Origin: Nemertoderma westbladi
Taxonomy: Eukaryota > Xenacoelomorpha > Nemertodermatida > Nemertodermatidae
NCBI GenBank assembly: GCA_032718475.1
Contig: JAUCBJ010007204.1
Span: 62,001 to 126,000 of the forward strand
Direction: 5' to 3'
Length of the DNA stretch: 64,000 nt
In this document: positions 11,581 to 21,456 of the stretch, piece after piece
How positions within the stretch are numbered: position 1 is the first letter of the stretch
Layout of the letters: each line of letters opens with the position of its first letter
Made by a program: the position numbers and the translations under genes
The notes under the pieces: generated by a model
Databases searched by the model: none
What the model was told of the DNA's origin: nothing
Seen by the model: the letters and a program-made list of their open reading frames with translations, nothing else

Positions 11581-12473
11581 CATTCATGTCCCCAAGTTTA
11601 TTCCTACAATAATTGTGTTTGTTATACTTTTATAACGTATACTTTTATATACGTTTATATATTTGCCTCCGAAACCAGTAATGTTGGTAATTTTTCGACC
11701 CCTTGTGGAATTAATATTGGTAATTCAGTGATCAATAATGAAATATTTTCATCTGAAACCAGTAATACTCCGCCACATAAACACAGTTCCAAGGGGGAAT
11801 CTACTCCAGTTTCTCCAGGTACAGAGGCAGTTTGGATTCGGAGTGTGCCACATAAACCGGATTTCAAGGTAGAATCTACTCGAGTTTCTCCTGAGGTGGT
11901 TGGGAGTCAGCCACACAAAACCGGACCCGAGGGAGGATCTACTCCATTTTCTCCTCCTGAAGCAGTTTCGAGTCCGACACATAAACCCGGTTGCAAGGGA
12001 GGATTTACTCCAGTTTCTCCCGACACGGTTCGGAGTCAAGGTACTGTCCCCAACACTAACAGTCACATAGATAAAGAAATCAAATCAACATACCAACAAC
12101 TGATTACCAAGTTCTTCAACCCAAGGAATACAACTATAACAAACGATTCAGAAGAAGCAAGTGTTAAGACCAATACCTGTAGCGATGAGAACGAAGTTGA
12201 GTTTGTTGGCATAGAAGTATATCCTGATTGCTCACAAAAAACTGAGGAACAGACCATTGGAGAAATAATAGATTACCTATATAATCTCAATCCAAAGGAA
12301 AGACCAGGGCCAATTGTGACAACAAATCAAGAAAGATATACATACCTGAAACCAGAAACTTGGATTACAAACTGCATAGTAGACAGCTTTATGTACCTGA
12401 TAGAATCACACCATGACCACACAATCGCTGCCATTTCCAGCATGTGTACTGAGAAGATGCAACGTGATAATTA

Positions 12474-12507
12474 TGATAAATATAGCACAATTAAGTATAT
12501 AGCTCCA
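12474..12507 (+). repeat. 34-bp target duplication, left copy
   Basis: Begins TGATAAATATAGC and ends TATAGCTCCA. It is identical to 13573-13606 and is part of the Ulp1-like coding frame. Confidence 0.9.
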
Positions 12508-13572
12508 TTATTAGCAAGTCGTTAGACTTGATTACTGTAAGAAAAAAAAGCTACTGACTACTGACTACTGACTACTGGCTACTGACTACTGGCTACTGGC
12601 TACTGACCTAGAGCAAAAACGGCTCTAACGATTTTGATGAAATTTTGCATGGACCATGAAAATGGATTTCTAAGGGTACTTGTGAAATCGCGGTTTAAAT
12701 TGAAACATCTCAACTTGTTTTATTTCGAAAAATAGCCCCAAAACACTAAAATTGCCATAGGCGCAATGATAAAACACCAGCTGGCGCTCATGAAAAATGT
12801 ATAGAGATGGCCTGGTAATGCATTCAATAGGAAGGCCAACTAACAAAGAAGTACTTTCTCTGCCAAGTTTTATTATCACTCTACTATACAACCCAGACAG
12901 TAAACAAACATTAATTTGTTTAACTGGCTATTACAGTTTCAGCTGAATAACTCTTCCCAATGCATCCTTGCTATGTTAATTAATTGGCGTGCAAGCTAAA
13001 GGACTGTTAGTTAAACAGTGTGTTGGCTACACAGTGTATTGTACTATGCTCTCATCGCATTATTGTTTTATTTTGAAATCTTTGTGCCAACATTAAAACT
13101 GTGGAGGCTGTATGCTTATAAGGCTGAATATTTACTCAGCCTCAAAATGATTCTCCATAAGGCTAACATTATTGTTTGAAATATAAAAATCAAGAACAAA
13201 TAAAAAAAAATAAATAAAAAAATAAGAACGAATTTGTCTTATCACTTCTTGTGCGCAATTGTATTGAGTTCATGACAACTGCTGTTATTGTTATTAATCA
13301 ATTGACACCTCGACTCCTCTCTGACTACTCTATCCGATAGAACAAACTAATCATTTCGCTAACTGCTCTCTATCTTCTATAATCACAACAGCTTTTATAA
13401 TTCATTAGATGATTACAACATAATAATTATAGTTTGAAGTTGTCTAGAAAAATTTTCGTACATCACCGGGACTACCCTCACACTAATTGATTATCAGACA
13501 GAACAAAAAGCGTTTACTTGATTCGTACTGTCTCCTACGACTTGCTTCACGGGCCGCTAGGCCCGTCTCTAG
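12508..13572. mobile_element. 1,065-bp insertion of unknown class with hairpin ends
   Basis: It is flanked by a perfect 34-bp direct repeat (12474-12507 and 13573-13606), the target duplication. AGCAAGTCGT at 12513-12522 pairs with ACGACTTGCT at 13537-13546. Near the right end ACGGGCC-GCTA-GGCCCGT (13549-13566) forms a 7-bp hairpin, and the insert ends CTAG. Near the left end CAAGTC-GTTA-GACTTG forms another. No protein is encoded. The CTAG end and hairpin recall Helitrons, but Helitrons do not make target duplications; a long duplication fits a LINE-, SINE- or Penelope-type event. Confidence 0.75.
12551..12607. repeat. short tandem repeat (CTACTGA/CTACTGG)
   Basis: About eight 7-bp units of CTACTG(A/G) near the left end of the 1,065-bp insertion. 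Confidence 0.8.
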
Positions 13573-13606
13573 TGATAAATATAGCACAATTAAGTATATA
13601 GCTCCA
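13573..13606 (+). repeat. 34-bp target duplication, right copy
   Basis: Identical to 12474-12507. The protease frame resumes here, one base out of register with the left copy. Confidence 0.9.
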
Positions 13607-14805
13607 AAATATCTCGGGAAACTATGTAGGTCAAGATCCAACAGACAAGTATTGCCACGACCTACGCTAATGTTCTTCCCCGAATTAAGAAACTCACATT
13701 TTATTCTTCATGTCGCTGACACAAACAACAAGGAAGTGTATTCTATTGATTCACTCCAACACTCTAACAATAAACCAACGGAAACCACAAAGAGAATATC
13801 ACATCTACTAACCCTAATTGACAACTGTGCACCAATGAGTGAATTTAAAACCTACAAGCAGAATAAATGGAAGTTGATCACAGGCCCCACCTTCGAAAAG
13901 CAGGACAATACATACGATTGTGGAATCTATGTATGTCTAGCTTCACTTGCAATAGCACAACATGAAAGGCAACTACCCCAGATCCACAAGCACAGTAATC
14001 TGGCTAGGAAATGGATTTCGGAATGTCTTGATAGTATTAAGTTAGTATCAACGGAATATGTTACAGTTAAAACATATGAACTAACAACAAATCAATACAA
14101 AGACAACCACAAAGAGAGTGATATGGAAAGCAGTGTTGATTTTCAAACATCAGAACAATTTATTGAATTTATCAAACAGAATAAGATGATACAAAACCCC
14201 AGAGATACATTTGCCAAAAAATTAACAGAACTTGGAACTGCAAGACTTACTTATTTGCAGAAGATGTTGTTCGACGATGTAAATGAAAAGATTGTTGGTA
14301 AACAATCAGGAATATCCATAACAATGATCAAACGTAGAAGTATTGACGAATTGGCTTCTGACGTCGCAGAATTTGCAATCGTATATGAAAGTAAGTCCCT
14401 AACAAATGCTTTCCGTAAACGGGTGAACGTTGGGTCAGTTGATTCGTTCGGGATCCTGCGATTATTAGAGCTTGTCACTGATCTACAACTCCAAATGAAA
14501 ACAATGCAACATGAACATCAAAAACTACAAACGAAGCTGGACACCCTAGAGAAAAACGATGAAAAAGACAAAGATCGAAACTCTCAAGAAACTCTACATT
14601 AGGGTGGTCCTTATTTTGAAAGGTTGGAATTTATCATCTCTGACCCCCTCAAATGTTTCCATTTTGTCAAAAAATACGACATGCGAAATTTTAAGCATGT
14701 ACATCAAATATTAGAGGTAGCTCAAACACACTGAAGTTGAGTGTCTGGTCACCGATTGATCGCGCGCGAAGAATTTAATCGAGTTTGCTGATATGAAGGC
14801 TTCTG

Positions 14806-16116
14806 TTGGTCATACAGATACGGCTACATATTCATAGTAATACTAATCCTACATCTGAAGTTCCCAGAAAATCAACAGCAGGAAACAAGAAGCAGACAAA
14901 AAGTGGAAATAAAAAACGACATGAACAGATAAATCATCATACTAACAAAGCCAAAGTCCCAGGTATACTAATATCAGAACAAGTAGAAAAATTGGAACTT
15001 AAGCATAAAACCGAGTCACCAAAGCCAAACATTTTCAAATCGGCGAAAGAAAAACTAGTTCAGAACCAAAACATATACGAGTGTAGTCCAAATTGTGATA
15101 TGAATATGAACCGACATAAGGATATGAACCGACAACAGTCCCCTGCAATAGAAAAACCAGTATCAGTTGAAGCCATAATAGATGATAAACATACATGGCA
15201 AGTCCCAAAGAAAACTGGACCACCCAGCCCAGGTATCCCAAAAACATACCAAGAAACAAAATGTCGAAATAGATTTGAGTGTCTGGACCAAGAATCTCTA
15301 ATTGCTACTCTCATTCAGAAACAGTCCCAGTTCATAGAGAAGATGGAGAAAATTGCAAATAACTTAGAAGGAAAGCTCAAGTACAACAAACCCCTGAAGT
15401 CTTCCCAAGACAAAGAAACAATCATCATCTCGGGCCTTCCCCCAAATATCTCAGCAGAGACACTGAGAAATATATGCTTTAAACAAACAGGGACCTACCC
15501 TACAAATTGCTTAATCGCAAAGGATACTAAAAAGGCAGAAAGTACTGCTCACATTGATGTACAAAAGGAGGAAGTTGCAACCTATCTCTATTACAATATG
15601 TGGCCATGGAAGAATTTACAGATTGAAGTATTGCACTCAGTTAAAGATACAAACAAATTTGCTCAAAATTCTTCCGACACTATTAATCCAATGAAGCACA
15701 ACTTACCAGTCCTTGGTGAACGGCGCAGGGAATTAACAGAACATGTTTATAGCAGAACAAATTCTCAGAAATCACAGGAAATGCACAATTTTACTAGACA
15801 GAACAATAAAGACAGACTAAATCTTAATCAATTAGGAGTCAATTCCACCACTTCTACAATCCCAACATGTGGAACCACAAGTAATTCAAGGTATAGCAAC
15901 CTGCACCAGTATTACATGAATCCCATGCTGAAGAATTCACATATGCTGGAAAGAGACAAACTGACAACCTTCCCAAGAAGGCCACCGCTACTACCAACTC
16001 CAACAACTTACAGCTCACCTGGCACTTTACCAGCACGGAGACCACATCATATATTCTACAGTAGTTCTGCAAATGAAACGAGACAACTACACGAAGGCAG
16101 GAACTATTGTTTTTAA
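14806..16116 (+). CDS. LINE ORF1 protein, RNA-binding type
   Basis: The frame is open for 436 codons but has no ATG near its start, so the true start may be an internal Met or the N-terminus may be lost. The protein is Lys/Asn/Gln/Thr-rich. A coiled-coil-like stretch (residues about 160-195) precedes a segment resembling an RRM-type fold (IIISGLPPNISAETLRNIC, then a second half ending in WKNLQIEVLHS, residues about 204-280). The C-terminal third is Pro/Asn/Thr-rich and disordered. ORF1 proteins of LINEs bind element RNA to form the RNP. The stop codon overlaps the ORF2 start region by 44 bases in a different frame, which suggests re-initiation or a coupled start. Confidence 0.6.
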   Translation: MVIQIRLHIHSNTNPTSEVPRKSTAGNKKQTKSGNKKRHEQINHHTNKAKVPGILISEQVEKLELKHKTESPKPNIFKSAKEKLVQNQNIYECSPNCDMNMNRHKDMNRQQSPAIEKPVSVEAIIDDKHTWQVPKKTGPPSPGIPKTYQETKCRNRFECLDQESLIATLIQKQSQFIEKMEKIANNLEGKLKYNKPLKSSQDKETIIISGLPPNISAETLRNICFKQTGTYPTNCLIAKDTKKAESTAHIDVQKEEVATYLYYNMWPWKNLQIEVLHSVKDTNKFAQNSSDTINPMKHNLPVLGERRRELTEHVYSRTNSQKSQEMHNFTRQNNKDRLNLNQLGVNSTTSTIPTCGTTSNSRYSNLHQYYMNPMLKNSHMLERDKLTTFPRRPPLLPTPTTYSSPGTLPARRPHHIFYSSSANETRQLHEGRNYCF

Positions 16117-19100
16117 GATAACTGGTACAAAAGAAATATACTTAGAAACTGAGACGAGAACATCAAAAAACCTTAATGTCTTAACTTACAACTGTACAGG
16201 ATATAAAAACAACCTAGAATATATACATTCTCTGATAACTGAAACAAATCCAACTATTCTAGCTCTTCAAGAGCACTGGCTTAGTCCACGTGAAGCACGG
16301 TTTTACTTCAGCAATGAAAATATACCAAATGGATACACCTGCTATTACACAGTAGCAAGCGAAATGTTAGAAGCAAAAAAACGGGTTAGGGGAGAGGGTG
16401 GGGTAGCACTTCTTATTGATAAAGATGTCAGTAGCTTCTGCTCACAGATAGACACGGGATCTGATAGAATTCTTGGAATCTCTATAAAGAAACTATATCA
16501 AAAAGAAATCACTGTTCTAGCTGTATATCTGCCATCAAATGGTGGAAATATATACGACAGAGAGAAATATCTTGCCTCCATAGCCACCTTAGCATCAATC
16601 ATTAAAGATTACAACAATTCATCAGACATCCTGATAATCGGCGACATAAATTGTAATCCATCTCTAATCAAGCAAACTCGACACCCACAAAAGAAAACAG
16701 ATACATTCCGAGACATATTCACAAGTACTATACTTAGCGAGTGCGATCTTGATCTCATAGACACCCAGCATGAGAATCAAAGTTTATCAACATACCAATT
16801 CCACGATAAAAGAGGGAACGTCATAAGATCATCAAGAATTGATCATATTGTGTCATCCGCTGGTCTAACCTGCTTTGTTGATTCCTACAGGGTTATAAAC
16901 AGAAGTACCTTAAACAAATCACATCATCTTCCTGTTTGCTGTGCGTTTTCTGTACCTATAACCAGAAAAGGAAATAGAGGCGAACAAAACCATGAAGAAC
17001 TCTGGAAAAGGAGGAAAAAAGTAAGGTTTTTATTCAACAGAGCCACAGAGCAACAAGTTAACAACTACAAAAAAGAAGTCACAGAGAACATTAAAACACT
17101 GGAAAAACGACTTACAGAGAACGAGTCCATAGAAAGCACTTTAGAGAAAGCGACCTCTCAACTTATTTCAACAGTATACAAAGGTGCCACCAAATACATC
17201 CCCTTGATTCGACCTAAACGGCACATAATGAAACAGCGCAGAAGAAGAACTACCCTTAAAGACCCTGCAGATACATATTGTAAGTTACACAACACAACAG
17301 AATTGTCTGCAGTTCAGAAACTTGAGTATCTCCAAGCTAGATCACAATTAGAACACAGTGAATATGTTCACCACATCACTGAATTATTATCTTCCAGTAA
17401 ATATAATAAAACTAAATTCTGGCGGAGCATTAAGAAAGAACAAAAGAAAGATGTTCCTGTATCAAATGCTGATGATTTATTTATGCATTATAAATCATTT
17501 TTCAATGGGAACAATACTGAAGATGAATGGACTGCAAGTGATACCACTCATGAATCTGCAGCAAACGACACAAAAATTAATATCACGCCAGGCCAAATCA
17601 AGGAGGCAGTTAAAAGTTTGCACAGAAATAAGGCAGCCGACGCGCATAGTCTTACCTCAGAACATCTGATATATGGTGACTCAGAAGAATTATATAATTT
17701 TCTTGCAGTCCTATATAACTCCATAAACAAGTCACACCACATGCCTACAACTTTATGTTTAACTCTCATTCTTCCCCACCTCAAACCAGGAAATAGAGAT
17801 ATACATACCAATGAGAATTACCGTGCTATCTCGGTGATGCCAATATTAACTAAAATATGGGAGATCCTAATAGTGAATGAAATAAAAAAGATCAGACTTA
17901 GTGATCTTCAAATGGGCTACAGAAGTGGACAAAGCACAGAGTTGCCATACATCCTAGCAAACAGATTAACAAAACATTTCAATTCCCATGGATCAAACGT
18001 GTATATTATATCCCTAGACCTTTCATCAGCTTTTGACACTGTATCTTACAAGACCCTCTTCGACAAATTGGAGAACACCAACATCGACAAATCAATCCTT
18101 CTAACTTTAGCATCTTATTACTACCAGTCAAAAGCATTTATAGCCCTGAATAACATTATATCCAGACAATCTATTGTGTTAAAGCAGGGAGTACGCCAGG
18201 GAGGGATCATCTCTGCATTCCTCTTTAATTTTTACATGCGAGACCTAGTCGAAGAACTCGAACAATCCGGGAAAGGACTGCACTTAAACAAAATATCATT
18301 TCCAATGCTGGCATATGCGGATGATTTAATTATTATGGCTAACCTCAAAAACGACGCACAGTTCTTGCTAACTACTTGTGAAAGTTATTTCAAAAAGCAC
18401 AACCTGAGATTAAATTTGAGAAAAACATGGTTTGTCACAAGCTACACGAAACTTGAGATCCCATCTGGAATGATTCCACGTAAAGATGAACAAGTGTACT
18501 TGGAGAGTGGCACTGCTATCATTCAATCGAATTTTATTTCTTTCTTGGGTCTTCCTCTACCAGCAGAAAACTGGAAGTTAAGAGACCATTACACCAAGCG
18601 CATATGGGGAAATCTGCACCAATTACAGAAGAATGGGTTTGGAGCTGACAGTGTTCCATTTGATATTACTAGACTAATATGGAATACGGTCTGCTTACCA
18701 TCAGCACTTTATGGATGTGCTTGCATTCCAAGTAACATTATAGAAGATATTAAAATAACCTGGTATAAAGCACTGAGAAGCATACTATCTGTCAAAAACT
18801 ATGTATCCAACCAAACAATAGATAGTACATTCCTCATTCCAAATTTCGAATTTCTTCTAAAGTCAGCAAGTCTTCGCTCTAATTACAGCGCATTCAATTC
18901 TAATACCAAGGGGATCTATCTCTCTTATTACTTCCTTTCTCACCACATAGCGGGAATATCGAAAGATTTAATGCTACAAGATTACAGCAGATACGCATTT
19001 CAACTTGGAATTCCATCGCTAGAAGCGCTCTCAATTAATCAATACAAAATTAAACAGATCATTTATCAGAAAAAACAGGAAGGAAAACACGACTTAATTA

Positions 19101-19228
19101 ACACACGTTTCAGCATTCACTTTGACGCACTATATATGCAGGTAGTTTTAAATAAACCCAAGTATAATTTCAACGTAAAACAAGACGTGTTAGTTGAATA
19201 TTTTCAACCCAGGTGGCAAATAGTTTAG
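16073..19228 (+). CDS. LINE ORF2: AP endonuclease plus reverse transcriptase
   Basis: 1,051 codons from an ATG inside the end of ORF1. Endonuclease motifs: LTYNC (residue about 39), LQEHW (about 64), IIGDINCN (about 189), SRIDHI (about 255). The last motif reads KSHHLPV (about 282) where related enzymes have S-D-H, so the conserved Asp is replaced by His. RT motifs: NYRAISVMP, LSSAFDTVS (about 651), GVRQGGIIS (about 705) and YADD (about 746). The C-terminal 200 residues have no clear zinc motif. The frame has no stops over 3.1 kb, so this part of the nested LINE is young. The GVRQGG motif differs from the GIPQGS of the LINE at 5638, so the two belong to different clades; I do not assign the clade. 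Confidence 0.88.
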   Translation: MKRDNYTKAGTIVFKITGTKEIYLETETRTSKNLNVLTYNCTGYKNNLEYIHSLITETNPTILALQEHWLSPREARFYFSNENIPNGYTCYYTVASEMLEAKKRVRGEGGVALLIDKDVSSFCSQIDTGSDRILGISIKKLYQKEITVLAVYLPSNGGNIYDREKYLASIATLASIIKDYNNSSDILIIGDINCNPSLIKQTRHPQKKTDTFRDIFTSTILSECDLDLIDTQHENQSLSTYQFHDKRGNVIRSSRIDHIVSSAGLTCFVDSYRVINRSTLNKSHHLPVCCAFSVPITRKGNRGEQNHEELWKRRKKVRFLFNRATEQQVNNYKKEVTENIKTLEKRLTENESIESTLEKATSQLISTVYKGATKYIPLIRPKRHIMKQRRRRTTLKDPADTYCKLHNTTELSAVQKLEYLQARSQLEHSEYVHHITELLSSSKYNKTKFWRSIKKEQKKDVPVSNADDLFMHYKSFFNGNNTEDEWTASDTTHESAANDTKINITPGQIKEAVKSLHRNKAADAHSLTSEHLIYGDSEELYNFLAVLYNSINKSHHMPTTLCLTLILPHLKPGNRDIHTNENYRAISVMPILTKIWEILIVNEIKKIRLSDLQMGYRSGQSTELPYILANRLTKHFNSHGSNVYIISLDLSSAFDTVSYKTLFDKLENTNIDKSILLTLASYYYQSKAFIALNNIISRQSIVLKQGVRQGGIISAFLFNFYMRDLVEELEQSGKGLHLNKISFPMLAYADDLIIMANLKNDAQFLLTTCESYFKKHNLRLNLRKTWFVTSYTKLEIPSGMIPRKDEQVYLESGTAIIQSNFISFLGLPLPAENWKLRDHYTKRIWGNLHQLQKNGFGADSVPFDITRLIWNTVCLPSALYGCACIPSNIIEDIKITWYKALRSILSVKNYVSNQTIDSTFLIPNFEFLLKSASLRSNYSAFNSNTKGIYLSYYFLSHHIAGISKDLMLQDYSRYAFQLGIPSLEALSINQYKIKQIIYQKKQEGKHDLINTRFSIHFDALYMQVVLNKPKYNFNVKQDVLVEYFQPRWQIV

Positions 19229-19600
19229 AAGCAACACATACACTGGTGTGGTACTTAGGAAAAACAATAATAGATTGTTTAGAATTCCGACCACGATCTT
19301 GGGACAAAAAATAATATATATTATATTCTGCAACCCTAAATATTTTAACGATCTTGGGACAAAATATATATTATATTGTGCAATCCTAAATATTTTATTC
19401 TATCGATAGAGCAAAGTATGTATAGTATAATATTCTGCTGTTTTATGTGTTTTGCAATATTTTATCGTCTATATATACCGGTCATGTTTTGTAATATTTA
19501 TAGTACCGGTCATGTGACGTTTTATATATTTGGTTTTAACATTTTAATTCAATTAAAGCCACCGGGGCCAAATCCGGGAATGAAATGAATGAAATGAAAA
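19229..19600 (+). repeat. LINE 3' untranslated region with tandem repeat and tail
   Basis: A unit of about 55-60 bp starting CGATCTTGGGACAAA occurs twice (19291 and 19349). The element ends in an imperfect (GAAAT)n tail at 19577-19600, the usual kind of 3' end for a LINE. Confidence 0.7.
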
Positions 19601-20826
19601 TACATACCGTTATAGTTAAATTAACCCCGGTACTACACGGGCTGCTTGGCGTAGGACAAGACTGGTGACTTTGTGCTCTGGTCACTCCAGCAGATGCCGT
19701 GGTTCTTTTAACTGTTCAAGTATATTTAACTACTGATTATTTGTTGTACCAGTACTTGTACCTAATTTAGGGTTTAGTGTACAGTGCTTTCCGAAAGTAA
19801 TTAGTGTGTAGGCAGTATATTTGTGTTGTAAAGTGGTTAATAGGCACGCTGGATCTGGTAGTCCGCGGTAATTAACTTCTAGGTAGGAACACTCCGTGAT
19901 ACATAACGTAGTACCTATAGCGATACGGTTATAGGTCGTCAGGCCGTGGTATTTTCCTATCTGGACAACGCAATATATTTACTACTACTTATTATTTCAA
20001 ATACCGTAGTACCCTGTCAGTTGTAATAACCAGAAATCTAACCCTTTGTTAGACTGGTTTGTAGACTTCCTGTAAAATTACCCTAAAAATTCGTACGTAA
20101 TATTTTTGTTGTGTTTAATTAGAGATTTAATCTCACCCGTATCGTAAGTAATTTGTAGTATTAAGTAACTTAGGTAAATTAGAATTATCTGTTTTAGTGT
20201 CCAATAAATAGCACTTCACTGAGAGCGCACAGCTTCTGTGTAGTGACCCCCCAGAAATAATAACATTTATTTCGAATATTGAAAAAACCCATTTTAAACG
20301 GGTATATATCTATTATAAATCAACTCAAACGATTTATAAATAGTAGGCCTGCCATACAACAACTAGGTCTCAAAATCAGTTGAACTACTGCTTAAATAAC
20401 GGTAACAAAGTAAGTTAAAGTAACCAAGTAACCCTAAAATATTCAGAAAATCAATTATTCTAAAATAATTGACATACCGGTATTTACCATAGGCTTATTA
20501 TATTTATTTCTATAAATTTGAGCTGAAATCATACCAGTATTCTGTAATTAATTCTAGTTCATAATTATACTTATATATACTATAAGTGTAAGCTGTATAC
20601 CGGTATTCACGATAGGCCTATTATATATTTATATATATTTGTGCTAAAATTATATACCGGTACTCTGTGACAAACCTAGTTTACAATACTTATATATATA
20701 TTATAAGCGCATACCGGTATTCTAATACTGCAATAAATTACCGGTACTAGGCCAACGGTCATACTGAATTACTAGACTTGCTTTAACTGTAACTATAGCA
20801 GTAAGCATTCAACTGTATAGCTAAAC
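19601..20826 (+). other. remainder of the BEL leader before gag
   Basis: The sequence aligns with 62236-63390 of the inverted copy and continues the leader broken at 11627. No ORF of note. An AT-rich unit of about 120 bp with ACCGGTATT and ATAGGC(C/T)TATTATAT is present twice (about 20475-20590 and 20591-20710). The inverted copy has only about one unit there. The gag ATG follows at 20827. Confidence 0.7.
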
Positions 20827-21456
20827 ATGTCTGACACTCAGCAAAACCTGTCAGACAGCCTAATCGATACAACCATCTGTGACACAGATAGGAGTGTTGA
20901 GCGATTAAGAAAGGAGTTCAGCTCACCTCCTACTGAAAGAAAGGTCATCCCTCCAGTAGTAGTATCAGACCCTAAGCTAATCCAACACCGTAGGTCTATC
21001 ATCGGCACTCGGGCCCAAGTCAAACGGAACCAGGAAGCAGCTGTCCCACAGCAGCAACAGCCTAGTCAAGAAACTTGTCCCCAGTGATCAGATAGCTCCA
21101 GTAGTTCGGATACTGTCGAACTGACCCCCGAATGCGGATTGCAGATGACGGCTAAAGCCTACTCGGACCCCCTTCTCACCCTTCCTGCCGCAGTGCTAAC
21201 AACTATATTGATTGCGGTGGAGGAACATCAAGCAGATTGGGTGAGAAATAAGCGAGCGACCCAAGATAATTATGTGGGATACGCCAGGGAAGAATTGATG
21301 TCTATTGTCGAGTCACAATGGAACTTTCCCGGACCCGGACTCCCGTTAGATCTGTCCGAGGCTACTTGGGAAGATATACACAGGATGGGAGTGGCTAAAG
21401 ATACGATGGATCCAGCTGTTTGGAAGAGGTCGTGCAGGGATTCTTCGGCTCCTTAG
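20827..21456 (+). pseudogene. 5' part of BEL gag, broken
   Basis: ATG at 20827 (context ACATGTCTGAC), matching the intact start of the inverted copy at 62235. The frame is broken by a TGA at 21085-21087. It continues in the same frame from 21139 and is then shifted near 21430, where copy 1 lacks about a dozen bases present in the other copy. The encoded N-terminal Gag region is charged and disordered, followed by a helical region (PLLTLPAAVLTTILIAVEE). It joins the long frame starting at 21420. Gag would form the virus-like particle in the cytoplasm. Confidence 0.8.

Larger units (their letters stand above)
11662..14602 (+). pseudogene. Ulp1-like (C48) cysteine protease ORF, split by an insertion
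   Basis: The frame opens without an ATG. It first encodes about four copies of a roughly 25-residue Ser/Thr/Pro/Gly unit (HKxxxKGExTPVSP type, 11769-12040). A Ulp1 fold follows: the entry motif TYLKPETWITNCIVDSFMYL, then NSHFILHV (catalytic His), YSIDSL (Asp), a Gln in EKQDN and DCGIYVC (catalytic Cys). All four key residues are therefore present. The C-terminus is a predicted coiled coil rich in Gln/Lys/Glu. The frame is broken at 12508 by a 1,065-bp insertion. The 1,099-bp shift caused by the insertion plus target duplication exactly accounts for the frame change, so the protease frame was intact before it. Ulp1 family enzymes cleave SUMO-like or polyprotein substrates; the role here, perhaps polyprotein processing or de-SUMOylation, is inferred. 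Confidence 0.8.
11628..19600 (+). mobile_element. LINE with Ulp1-like protease ORF nested in the BEL leader
   Basis: The minus-strand BEL copy reads GTTATACATACCGTTATAG without interruption in its leader. In copy 1 the left half (GTTATAC) ends at 11627 and the right half resumes at 19601. The 7,973 bp between are an insertion with three reading frames: Ulp1-like (11662-14602), ORF1 (14806-16116) and endonuclease-RT (16073-19228). The 3' end is an A-rich GAAAT-repeat tail (19577-19600). Only about 3 bp (TAC) is duplicated at the target. The first frame lacks an ATG, so the copy is probably 5'-truncated. Confidence 0.85.

Noticed and set aside
12508-13572. Insert called as a Helitron
   Set aside because: A hairpin plus CTAG end is suggestive, but it starts TTATTAG instead of TC and has a 34-bp target duplication.
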